Source of the DNA: Pseudomonas orientalis
Lineage (GTDB): Bacteria > Pseudomonadota > Gammaproteobacteria > Pseudomonadales > Pseudomonadaceae
DNA: 64,000 bases
Direction: 5' to 3'
Assembly: GCF_002934065.1 (NCBI RefSeq)
Contig: NZ_CP018049.1
Location: 2,106,501 to 2,170,500 of the forward strand
Under the pieces are notes generated by a model. The model did not search any database. It was not told the origin of the DNA and saw only the letters and a program-made list of their open reading frames with translations. Positions 55,493-63,065 of this stretch are shown here, in pieces (positions within the stretch are counted from its first letter, which is position 1; every line of letters begins with the position of its first letter). A program made the position numbers and the translations under genes.

Positions 55493-55522
55493 TTTTCCTG
55501 AGGAAAAATCCTACAAGTAGTC
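55493..55522 (+). promoter_or_regulatory. candidate autoregulatory sites for the BvgA/EvgA-like regulator
   Basis: TTTTCCTGAGGAAAA (55493-55507) is an inverted pair resembling BvgA heptads (TTTCCTA). It is followed at once by TCCTACAAGTAGTCAGGA, which has the arm composition of EvgA-type boxes (TTCCTACA...TGTAGGAA). It lies ~250 bases upstream of the regulator gene. Confidence 0.4.
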
Positions 55523-55753
55523 AGGACTATCCCTTCAATCAAAACGTCATTGCATTGTTAAGGTTGGGCACTTACGGCTGGCCGCTCGTTCTGCGCCTGC
55601 CGTGGTTGCTCGTGATGTTTCAATGGAAGGGGCCAGGCTGCGAGTGGTTATCGTCCTGAGGGGGGGCAGCACCGTTTGTCGGAACTGTCATTTCTCACAG
55701 GTACCCAGGTCCCATTTGATGTGTAAGGGTATGTCGATCACCTAGGGGTGTGT

Positions 55754-56380
55754 ATGAGCAAAGCATTAATCGTGGATGACCATCCGTTTATACGTGCGAC
55801 GGTCAAGCATCTGCTGAAGCTGGAAGGATTCGATGAGATTTATCAGGCGGGTGACGGTGCGGATGCAATGCAATTGGCCCGGGAGCAACGTCCCGAGCTG
55901 ATCATCCTTGACCTGGCGATGCCCAAGCTGGGTGGGCTGGAGGTGATCAGCCGGATCAAGGCACTGGGCCTGCCGTGCAGGATCCTGGTGCTGACCTCCT
56001 ACCTGGCCGTATTTTTTTCCACCCGTTGCATGCGCGCCGGGGCCATGGGATTCGTGGCCAAGACCGGCGAGCTGGATGAACTGCAAAAGGCCATCCGAGC
56101 GATCCAGTCGGGCTACAGCTGTTTTCCGAGCCTGCCCACCAGCTCGGTACGCCGTGACGACCTGCAGGAAACCGAACGGCAGATGATCGAGTGCCTCTCG
56201 GACCGCGAATTGACCGTTTTGCAGAAGCTGGCCCTGGGGCTGGGCAACAAGGAAATTGCTGAAGACATGCTGTTGAGCCACAAGACCATCAGTACTTACA
56301 AGACGCGTCTCAAGGAGAAGTTACGGATGTCCTCAGTGGTGCACCTGTCCAAATTTGCCCAGCGCAATCATCTGATCTGA
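55754..56380 (+). CDS. LuxR/NarL-type response regulator, BvgA/EvgA-like
   Basis: 208 residues, ATG 55754 with AGGGG 5-6 nt upstream. Receiver: ALIVDDHPFIRATVKHLLKLEGFDEI, phospho-Asp53 in PELIILDLAMPKLGG, Thr/Lys in LTSYL and FVAKTGELDELQKAI. HTH: SDRELTVLQKLALGLGNKEIAEDMLLSHKTISTYKTRLKEKL. Closest in kind to BvgA and EvgA. It is six bases from the large sensor kinase, one operon, and certainly its partner. The mgtA-mgtC operon precedes it, but a functional link is only suggested. Confidence 0.93.
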   Translation: MSKALIVDDHPFIRATVKHLLKLEGFDEIYQAGDGADAMQLAREQRPELIILDLAMPKLGGLEVISRIKALGLPCRILVLTSYLAVFFSTRCMRAGAMGFVAKTGELDELQKAIRAIQSGYSCFPSLPTSSVRRDDLQETERQMIECLSDRELTVLQKLALGLGNKEIAEDMLLSHKTISTYKTRLKEKLRMSSVVHLSKFAQRNHLI

Positions 56381-56386
56381 TTCGAA

Positions 56387-59300
56387 ATGATCGCCATCGC
56401 GTTCAAGCGGTTCGCCACCTTTCTCTGGTTGAGCCTGTTGCCCATGGTCGCGATGGCCCTTGATGAGCCCAATGTTTTGCGGCTACTGGGCCACTCTCGT
56501 ATTGACCCTCCCATCGTTACGTTGCAAGAGACCGACTGGCGCTGGTTGCGCGAACGGCGCAGGTTGCTGATGGGGGTGTCTGCGCCCGATTACGCGCCGT
56601 TTGACCTGACCAATAACCGTGAAGAGCTTGAAGGGATTACCGCCGATTTTGCGGCACTGATCAGCCAGGCCCTGAATATTCCCATTGAGGTCAGGTGTTA
56701 CGAAACCCGTGATGAAGTGATCGAGGCCCTCAAGCGAGGCGACGTGGATTTCCTCGGTTCGGCCAACGGCTATGAAGCGGGCGACCCGCAACTGATCCTG
56801 TCTCGCTCCTACGCCAACGACCAACCCACCCTGGTGACCCGCACCAACGACAGCCAGGCGCTGAGTGATGACTTGGCGGGCAAGCGCGTTGCGATGCTTT
56901 ATCACTATCTGCAACCGGAGGTGGTACGGACTTTTTACCCCCGCGCCCGGGTGGAATTGTTTTCGTCGGCCTTCGAGGCGATCGGCGCAGTGGCGTTTGG
57001 GCGTGCCGATGTGTATCTGGGCGATGCCATCAGTACCAATTACCTGATCAACCGAAACCAGCTCAATATCGTGCGCATGGCGGATTTTTCCACTCTAGAA
57101 GTCAACCCGTTCGCCTTTGCGTTCGCCCGGGAGAATACGCGGCTGCCGCCGATCATCAACGCGGCGCTGGAGGCGATTCCCGCCGGTGAGCAGATGGAAA
57201 TATTGCGCCGCTGGAGTGGTGGCAACCTCGGAATTGTCGGTACTGGCCGCCTGCACCTGAGTGCCAGTGAACAACGCTGGCTCCTCAAGCATCCGCGGGT
57301 CAAGGTTGCGGTGCTCGACAAACTCCTGCCGCTGTCAGTCATCGATGACGAGGGGCGGTTCGAGGGACTGAGCGCCGAGGTGCTGTCACGGATCAGCCTG
57401 CGCACCGGCTTGAAGTTCGACGTGGTGCCAGGCGACTCGATACCGGGTCAGATCGACCAGGTCAGCACGGGCGCGGCGGATATGCTGGCGGTCGTGACTC
57501 CCAGCGTCGAACGCGCCGAAAAGGTGCGGTTTACCCGGCCCTACCTGACCAACGCCCTGGTGCTGGTAACCCGGGGGGATGAACACAGTCCTGTCACATT
57601 GGAAGATATGGTGGGTAAACGCCTGGCGATGATCAGCGGAAACGGGTTGCGCGACACTATCTCGCGGGACTTTCCCGGCGTCGTGTTTATCGATGTAGAC
57701 AGTGCGGAGCAAGCGATGGCGATGGTGGCCAGGGGCGAAGCGGAGGCGGCAGTCAATTCGCTGATCAGTGCGCGCTATATGATCGCCCGGTATTACCGCG
57801 ATCGGCTGCGCATCACCAGCACGGTAGGCTCCGAACCTGCGCGTATTACCTTCGGGGTCAACCGCAGTCAGTTGGAGCTTTATTCGATCCTCGACAAGGC
57901 GCTGCTGAGCATCACCCCGCAGGAAATGGATGAGATGATTGCCCAGTGGCGCAGCGAGGTGATTATCGAAGACAGTTATTGGCTGCGCCACCGCAACGTG
58001 ATCATTCAGGGATTCGGGCTGGCCGCGCTGTTATTGATCGTCACGCTGAGCTGGGCCATTTATCTGCGCGGTCTGATTCGCAAGCGCGTCCAGGCCGAAC
58101 GGGCCTTGAGCGACCAGATGCGCTTTATGAGCGTATTGATCGACGGCACCCCCCATCCGATTTATGTGCGTGACCGCCAAGGGCGCTTGATGGCCTGCAA
58201 CAACGCTTACCTCGACGTATTTGGCTACAAGCTTGAAGACGTGATTGGTAAAACCGTGGTTGAAACCGACGCCGGTAACCTGCCGCAGGCTCAGTCGTTC
58301 CATCAGGATTACCTGCGCTTGATGGCCGAAGGCGAGCCACAGATTCATGACCGCATTCTCAAGTTGCCCAGTGGCGAGGCCTTGACCATCTATCAATGGA
58401 TGTTGCCCTACCGTGACGGTGACGAGAAAGTGGTGGGCATGATTGCCGGGTGGGTGGACGTCAGCGAGCGCCAGCAATTGTTGGGGCAGTTGCAGGAAGC
58501 CAAAGACGATGCCGACGCCGCCAACCGGGCCAAGACGACTTTTCTGGCGACCATGAGCCACGAGATCCGCACCCCAATGAATGCGGTGATCGGCATGATT
58601 GAACTGGCGCTGAAGAATGCAGAGCAGGGCTTGGCGGACCGGGACGCGCTGGAGGTGGCGTCGGAAGCTTCGCGCGGCATGCTGGAATTGATCGGCGATA
58701 TTCTGGATATCGCGCGGATCGAATCCGGTCATCTGTCGTTGGTCCTGGAACCGGCCAATCTGCACGAATTACTGACGTCGGTGGCACGCGTGTTTGAAGG
58801 TTTGGCGCGGGCCAAAGGGTTGGCGCTGCAGGTTGAACTTGGTCCATCGATCGATCGCGTGGTGCTGGTTGACCCACTGCGTTTCAAGCAGGTGGTCTCG
58901 AATCTGCTGAGCAATGCCATCAAGTTTACCCACAACGGCCAGGTCACGCTCGGTGCGCATGCGGCGTTCGAAGGGGAGCACCTGAAACTGCAATTATGGG
59001 TGCAGGACACCGGAATAGGCATCAGTGCCCAGGACCAGTTGCGCCTGTTCAGCCCCTTCATCCAGGGTAGCAATGGTGAGCAATCTGCGCGTAGCGGCTC
59101 CGGCCTGGGGCTGGTGATCAGCCGCAACTTGTGCGAAATGATGGGCGGGCGTCTGCACTTGAGCAGTGTGCTGGGACAGGGCACCCGGCTGGATGTGACG
59201 TTGGCTTTACTCATGACCGCAGTATTGCCGCAGGAAGAGACGGCGGCGAGCGCCCCAGTCACGCCGCCCCATGCCTTGAGTATTCTGGTGGTGGACGACT

Positions 59301-60001
59301 ACCCGGCCAACCGGTTGCTGCTGGCTCGGCAGTTAAGTTTCCTGGGGCATCGCATCACCACGGCCGAGGACGGCGTTCAAGGGCTCGAGCACTGGCGCAC
59401 GGGGCAGTTCGACGGCGTTATTACCGACTGCAATATGCCGTTCAAGAATGGCTACCAGCTGGCACGGGAGATCCGCGTACTGGAGCGTGAACGAGGCCTG
59501 GCACCGTGCCTGCTTCTGGGGTTCACCGCCAATGCGCAGCCCGAGGAGGCCGAGCGCTGCCGGCAGGCGGGTATGGATGGCTGCCTCTTCAAACCCACCG
59601 GGATCGACGATTTGCGCGTGGCGCTGGCATCGCGTTCCACTTACACCCCCAGCCCTGAAGCTGCGACGTTTGATTTGAGCACCCTGATCACGTTGACAGG
59701 AGATGACCACCACGCACTCGCAGAGCTTTTGATACCCTTGCTCGACAGCCTGGAGGCGGACCGGGTGCTATTGCCGGCGCTGCGGCGCAAGGCTGACTTC
59801 GCCAGGTTGCACGACCTTGCACATCGGGCCAAGGGCGGTGCGCGAATGGTCAAGGCCCAGGTGCTGATAGCTCGCTGTGAAGCGCTGGAGGCTGTCTGTG
59901 AAAGGCAAGACCGCAACGCGCTGGAGGCGGCGACCGATGCGGTAGAGGAAGCGATCGTCGCTTTGCATGGAGGGCTGAGTCTTTATTGCAATCAGCCTTG
60001 A
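56387..60001 (+). CDS. BvgS/EvgS-like hybrid sensor histidine kinase
   Basis: 1204 residues. Signal/anchor (~6-24), two tandem periplasmic SBP3-type Venus flytrap domains (~50-275 and ~300-525), TM (~533-555), PAS (~575-690, with HPIYVRDRQGRLMACNNAYLDVFG), then HisKA with His725 in FLATMSHEIRTPMNAVIG, HATPase (VSNLLSNAIKFTHNGQV, DTGIGIS, GSGLGLVISRNL), a receiver with Asp1014 (FDGVITDCNMPFKNGYQ), and an Hpt with His1146 (LAHRAKGGARM). All phosphorelay residues are present. The N-terminal flytraps of the family sense acid, sulfate or nicotinate-like compounds; the signal here is unknown. Confidence 0.95.
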   Translation: MIAIAFKRFATFLWLSLLPMVAMALDEPNVLRLLGHSRIDPPIVTLQETDWRWLRERRRLLMGVSAPDYAPFDLTNNREELEGITADFAALISQALNIPIEVRCYETRDEVIEALKRGDVDFLGSANGYEAGDPQLILSRSYANDQPTLVTRTNDSQALSDDLAGKRVAMLYHYLQPEVVRTFYPRARVELFSSAFEAIGAVAFGRADVYLGDAISTNYLINRNQLNIVRMADFSTLEVNPFAFAFARENTRLPPIINAALEAIPAGEQMEILRRWSGGNLGIVGTGRLHLSASEQRWLLKHPRVKVAVLDKLLPLSVIDDEGRFEGLSAEVLSRISLRTGLKFDVVPGDSIPGQIDQVSTGAADMLAVVTPSVERAEKVRFTRPYLTNALVLVTRGDEHSPVTLEDMVGKRLAMISGNGLRDTISRDFPGVVFIDVDSAEQAMAMVARGEAEAAVNSLISARYMIARYYRDRLRITSTVGSEPARITFGVNRSQLELYSILDKALLSITPQEMDEMIAQWRSEVIIEDSYWLRHRNVIIQGFGLAALLLIVTLSWAIYLRGLIRKRVQAERALSDQMRFMSVLIDGTPHPIYVRDRQGRLMACNNAYLDVFGYKLEDVIGKTVVETDAGNLPQAQSFHQDYLRLMAEGEPQIHDRILKLPSGEALTIYQWMLPYRDGDEKVVGMIAGWVDVSERQQLLGQLQEAKDDADAANRAKTTFLATMSHEIRTPMNAVIGMIELALKNAEQGLADRDALEVASEASRGMLELIGDILDIARIESGHLSLVLEPANLHELLTSVARVFEGLARAKGLALQVELGPSIDRVVLVDPLRFKQVVSNLLSNAIKFTHNGQVTLGAHAAFEGEHLKLQLWVQDTGIGISAQDQLRLFSPFIQGSNGEQSARSGSGLGLVISRNLCEMMGGRLHLSSVLGQGTRLDVTLALLMTAVLPQEETAASAPVTPPHALSILVVDDYPANRLLLARQLSFLGHRITTAEDGVQGLEHWRTGQFDGVITDCNMPFKNGYQLAREIRVLERERGLAPCLLLGFTANAQPEEAERCRQAGMDGCLFKPTGIDDLRVALASRSTYTPSPEAATFDLSTLITLTGDDHHALAELLIPLLDSLEADRVLLPALRRKADFARLHDLAHRAKGGARMVKAQVLIARCEALEAVCERQDRNALEAATDAVEEAIVALHGGLSLYCNQP

Positions 60002-60135
60002 TCTCGATGAATGGCCATTTGGAGTTTTTGGGAGAAGTCCTACGTGAAGGGGGAATATGCCTGATTTTGTCTTCAGGATTTGTCTGGAAAATGGGCGACG
60101 CTCACTGACGAGCGCTGCCTGCCCAGGGGTTTGCC

Positions 60136-60558
60136 ATGCCGAACAAAGCACTGACCATCCTGATCGCCGATGATCTGCACTTGCAACGGTTGTACATCGA
60201 AAAAATGCTCAACCAGTTGGGCTACTACCGGATTATACCGGTGCAGACGTTCGAGGAAGTCCAGATTCTCACCGCCATTCCGGCCGAACCCTTTGATGTG
60301 CTGATCATCAATGCGGGGCTGGCGGCCCATGCGAGCGGGCCCAACCCTCAGGCACGCCATGTCTTGGTATACGACAACCTGGGCCTGAGCGCACCCGCCG
60401 ACGCCATGCCGACCGTATCGGTACGCCTGCCGGGCGTGCCGGACAACGTCGATCTCGAACATTTCATGGAGATCATCGACCCTCCCCACGCCATGACCGG
60501 CTTGCGGGTTTTGCCGTGGTTAAGGGCATTATCCCGCCAGCCGGCGGTCGGAGCCTAG
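60136..60558 (+). CDS. degenerate receiver-domain protein lacking phospho-Asp
   Basis: 140 residues. CheY-like fold: LTILIADDLHLQRLYIEKMLNQLGYYRIIPVQTFEEVQIL with the acidic pair D12-D13 intact. The phosphorylation site reads FDVLIINAGLA, with Asn59 where Asp is expected, and the Thr and Lys of active receivers are not at their usual places (HVLVYDNLG; VRLPGVPDN). Probably a pseudo-receiver that binds partners without phosphorylation. 134 bases after the BvgS-like gene, possibly part of the same system. Its stop overlaps that of DAHP synthase (CTAG). Confidence 0.8.
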   Translation: MPNKALTILIADDLHLQRLYIEKMLNQLGYYRIIPVQTFEEVQILTAIPAEPFDVLIINAGLAAHASGPNPQARHVLVYDNLGLSAPADAMPTVSVRLPGVPDNVDLEHFMEIIDPPHAMTGLRVLPWLRALSRQPAVGA

Positions 60559-61625
60559 TCGCGAAGGCGCACGGCGGCGCTGCGCAGCAACTGCTCTGTG
60601 CTCGTCCAACCCAGGCAACCATCGGTTACCGACACACCGTATTTCATTGATGGGCTCAGAGGCTGGCATCCTTCGAACAGGTGACTTTCGAGCATCATGC
60701 CAATCAACGACGTGTCACCCTGCAAGCGCTGCTCCAGCACCTCGTTGAACACCGCCGGCTGGCGCAGCGGGTCCTTGCCGCTGTTGGCATGGCTGCAATC
60801 GACCATGATCCGTGCAGCGATCTTGGACTTGGCCAGGTCTTGTTTCACCTGGCACACACTCTGCGCATCGTAGTTCGGCCCACGGTGTCCGCCGCGCAGC
60901 ACCAGGTGAGTGTCGGGGTTGCCCGGAGTCTGGATGATGGCCGGGTGCCCCTGGCTGTCGACGCCGAAGTGGCGGTGCGGGTGCGAGGCCGAGCGCATCG
61001 CGTCACAGGCAATCGCAACGCCGCCGTCGGTCCCGTTTTTGAAACCCACGGGCATGCCCAGGCCGCTGGCCATTTCGCGGTGGATCTGCGATTCGGTGGT
61101 ACGCGCGCCAATCGCGACCCAACTGAGCAGGTCATCGAAGTAGCCAGCGGCCATGGGTTGCAGCAGCTCGGTGGCGACCGGCAAGCCCAGGCGCAGCATT
61201 TCACGCATCAGTTCCCGAGACAGGGCCAGGCCTGCGGCCATGTCATCGCTGCCATCGAGATGCGGATCGTAAGCCAGGCCTTTCCAGCCAATGGTGGTGC
61301 GAGGTTTTTCGACGTAGGCGCGGATGACCAGCAGCATCTGGTCGCTGACTTCAAGCGCCAGCTTCTTCAGGTTGCGCGCGTATTCCATAGCCGACTGCGG
61401 GTCGTGTATCGAGCACGGGCCGACAATCACCAGCAAGCGTGAGTCCTGACCATTGAGGATAGCGCGCACGGCTTGGCGATGGGCATGCACCTGTTCATTG
61501 AGGAACGGGCTGAGAGGCAACTGATGCTTGAGCTCATGGGCATTGGGCAGGCGCTGGGTCAGGGCTTCGTTGGCGCTGTTCAGGGTAGAGACGGGTAAAG
61601 CTGCGACAGAGGCGTTCATATTCAT
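60555..61625 (-). CDS. 3-deoxy-7-phosphoheptulonate (DAHP) synthase, type I
   Basis: 356 residues from ATG 61625 (AGGAAACC before it; the frame is open 20 codons upstream through a TTG). First step of aromatic synthesis, joining PEP and erythrose-4-phosphate. AroF/G/H class motifs: LLVIVGPCSIHDPQSAMEYA, VIRAYVEKPRTTIGWKGLAYDPHLDGS, VGFKNGTDGGVAIACDAM, RGGHRGPNYD and MVDCSHANSGKDPLRQP. Metal-binding Cys/His/Glu/Asp are in place. The feedback type is not determined by sequence. The gene has a leader with two aromatic-rich peptides and a terminator, suggesting attenuation by aromatic amino acids. Confidence 0.94.
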   Translation of the reverse strand: MNMNASVAALPVSTLNSANEALTQRLPNAHELKHQLPLSPFLNEQVHAHRQAVRAILNGQDSRLLVIVGPCSIHDPQSAMEYARNLKKLALEVSDQMLLVIRAYVEKPRTTIGWKGLAYDPHLDGSDDMAAGLALSRELMREMLRLGLPVATELLQPMAAGYFDDLLSWVAIGARTTESQIHREMASGLGMPVGFKNGTDGGVAIACDAMRSASHPHRHFGVDSQGHPAIIQTPGNPDTHLVLRGGHRGPNYDAQSVCQVKQDLAKSKIAARIMVDCSHANSGKDPLRQPAVFNEVLEQRLQGDTSLIGMMLESHLFEGCQPLSPSMKYGVSVTDGCLGWTSTEQLLRSAAVRLRD

Positions 61626-61666
61626 GGTTTCCTGGGCAAGCGGCGGGCAAATCCCGCGCGCCTGGC

Positions 61667-61819
61667 CTACTGGGGTGTTCGACAATTGGCCGTATTGGCT
61701 ACGTGTGTTGGCTTGCCACCAAGAGGTGACCGATCGGAGGCGGCAGGCTGTCCCGAACGGAGCTGGCTAAATCGCCATGCAGCACAAGTGTCGTAGCGGT
61801 AATAGGTGGCGTAGTTCAT
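61667..61819 (-). CDS. candidate aromatic leader peptide 2 before DAHP synthase
   Basis: 50 codons, ATG with AAGGA 9 nt upstream, TAG 42 nt before the DAHP synthase start. The N-terminus is MNYATYYRYDTCAAWRF: four Tyr, one Trp and one Phe in 17 residues. No terminator with a T-run follows; control could instead act on translation of the downstream gene. It begins 48 nt beyond the T-run of the terminator after leader peptide 1. Confidence 0.6.
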   Translation of the reverse strand: MNYATYYRYDTCAAWRFSQLRSGQPAASDRSPLGGKPTHVANTANCRTPQ

Positions 61820-61867
61820 GTGGTGATTCCTTCAAGTGTGTGTGATTGAACAAAATTATCAGGGCCT

Positions 61868-61907
61868 GAAAAAACAAAACCCCCGGTCGGGAAGCCGACC
61901 GGGGGTT
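61868..61907 (-). terminator. attenuator terminator between the two leader peptides
   Basis: A perfect 13-bp stem, AACCCCCGGTCGG / CCGACCGGGGGTT, with loop GAAG (61878-61907). On the minus strand it is followed by TTTGTTTTTT. It lies 50 bases downstream of the leader-peptide-1 stop, the spacing expected of a ribosome-controlled attenuator. Confidence 0.9.
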
Positions 61908-61957
61908 AGATTTCTCTGGCAGGCGACCCCTTGAGTAGTGGGCGCCGATTTCAGGTA

Positions 61958-62092
61958 TCAGGCGCGCCAGTGGCTAAACCAATACCCAAAATAAAAGCTG
62001 ACCAGTGCGCTCGAACCGTTCACGCGGGTAGCCGACACCGAGCGCGAGGCGCTGGCGGCAGGGCAAACCTGAGTGTGGGTGAGTGGCAACAT
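61958..62092 (-). CDS. candidate aromatic leader peptide 1 before DAHP synthase
   Basis: 44 codons, ATG with GGAG 8-9 nt upstream, TGA at 61958. The C-terminus reads SFYFGYWFSHWRA: Phe 3, Tyr 2 and Trp 2 within 10 residues, right where a ribosome would stall ahead of the terminator. Upstream codons (MLPLTHTQVCPAASASRS) are neutral. Classical layout for attenuation by charged tRNA(Phe/Tyr/Trp). Confidence 0.7.
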   Translation of the reverse strand: MLPLTHTQVCPAASASRSVSATRVNGSSALVSFYFGYWFSHWRA

Positions 62093-62276
62093 GGTAAGTC
62101 TCCAAATAATGGTGGGCAGCTTACTAGAGCTGCGCAGATGGATTCAATCAGTAATTTCAATGGAGCAAAGGGGCTTACGGCTATGTGGCGAGTACCGATA
62201 TGATGAAGCTCTACATTGAGTGCCGGGAACCGACCATGACTGCCTTGACCCTTGGTGCGCTGGGGGCGCTTCGTAA

Positions 62277-62708
62277 ATGACGTTCCATTTGCGCGCTGCA
62301 ACAGATCAGGACTTGTCCTTTGCACGCACTCTGACGCATCAGACGATGAGCCATTATTACGTGCAAAACCAACTGCTGTGGTCCAACGATGGCTTCGATA
62401 CAGCCTGGGCCGGTCGGGAAAACTGGATAATTTGCCAGGATGACAGCGTGCTGGGGTTCATCAGTCTGAGTCGTGACAGCAAAGCGCTCTATATCCGCGA
62501 GCTGCATATGCTCGAGCAGTACCGTGGGCTCGGTGCCGGTAGCTGGGTGTTGCAACACATGGCTCTGAAGGCCTGCACGCCAGGATTGTTGCGCTTGACC
62601 GTATTCAAGACCAATCCGGCCAAACAGTTTTATGAGCGCATGGGATTCAGTGTTGTCGGTGAAGAAGACAGCTTCTGGCGAATGGAGCGCGTCTGTCGCT
62701 CAAGCTAA
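62277..62708 (+). CDS. GNAT-family N-acetyltransferase
   Basis: 143 residues. Pattern MTFHLRAATDQDLSFARTLTHQTMSHYY at the start, then ALYIRELHMLEQYRGLGAGSWVLQHMALKACTPGLLRLTVFKTNPAKQFYERMGFSVVGEEDSF, with the acetyl-CoA loop QYRGLGAGSWVL and NPAKQFYERMGF. No SD is clear; the ATG overlaps the TGA of a 14-codon ORF (62235-62280) that may couple translation. Substrate unknown. It lies divergently from the DAHP synthase leader, so the shared ~180-base region holds promoters for both. Confidence 0.87.
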   Translation: MTFHLRAATDQDLSFARTLTHQTMSHYYVQNQLLWSNDGFDTAWAGRENWIICQDDSVLGFISLSRDSKALYIRELHMLEQYRGLGAGSWVLQHMALKACTPGLLRLTVFKTNPAKQFYERMGFSVVGEEDSFWRMERVCRSS

Positions 62709-62743
62709 AAACATGCGCCGGCGCCTGATAAGCGCATACTGGG

Positions 62744-62983
62744 TCAGGAGCCGACTTCCTGTTCGTTGTCCTGACCATCAGCCTCAGCGAGGATGATCCC
62801 CTCTTTCATGCCCAAAAGGATCGCTACCTTATGGGCCTCCCCACGCCGTCCCTTTTTGCGCCCAGCGAGCACTTGATAGGTGATGGCCGGATCGACGCCG
62901 TGTTCACGGGCGAACGCCTGAACTGACTTCCCTTGATGTTCCAGCCAGGCCTTGGCTTGTGCAGCAGTACGGATTCCGGGCAT
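62744..62983 (-). CDS. small DNA-binding protein (Cro-like)
   Basis: 79 residues: PGIRTAAQAKAWLEHQGKSVQAFAREHGVDPAITYQVLAGRKKGRRGEAHKVAILLGMKEG. A lambda-Cro/homeodomain-like HTH with the AGRKKGRRGEAHKVA block typical of a group of Pseudomonas phage-linked regulators. The acidic tail (EADGQDNEQEV) is unusual. Divergent from the XRE gene at 63066; together they look like a cro/cI-style switch. No SD. Confidence 0.75.
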   Translation of the reverse strand: MPGIRTAAQAKAWLEHQGKSVQAFAREHGVDPAITYQVLAGRKKGRRGEAHKVAILLGMKEGIILAEADGQDNEQEVGS

Positions 62984-62984
62984 A

Positions 62985-63065
62985 GTTCAAAACCGTTCAA
63001 GTTCGTTTAACGAAGAGATGAGAGTGTCACCTCTTGGGGGGGGGCAAATAGGATCATGCATCCAA
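62985..63065. promoter_or_regulatory. divergent operator region with palindrome and G9 tract
   Basis: TTCGTTTAACGAA (63002-63014) is a perfect 13-bp palindrome; GTTCAAAACCGTTCAAG just before it repeats the GTTCAA half-site. A run of nine G (63036-63044) lies 22 nt before the ATG of the XRE gene. Typical repressor-pair control region; the G-run may be slippery. Confidence 0.6.

Noticed and set aside
61528..61770. 80-codon plus-strand ORF near the DAHP synthase start
   Set aside because: Antisense of the DAHP synthase N-terminus and leader; no coding features.
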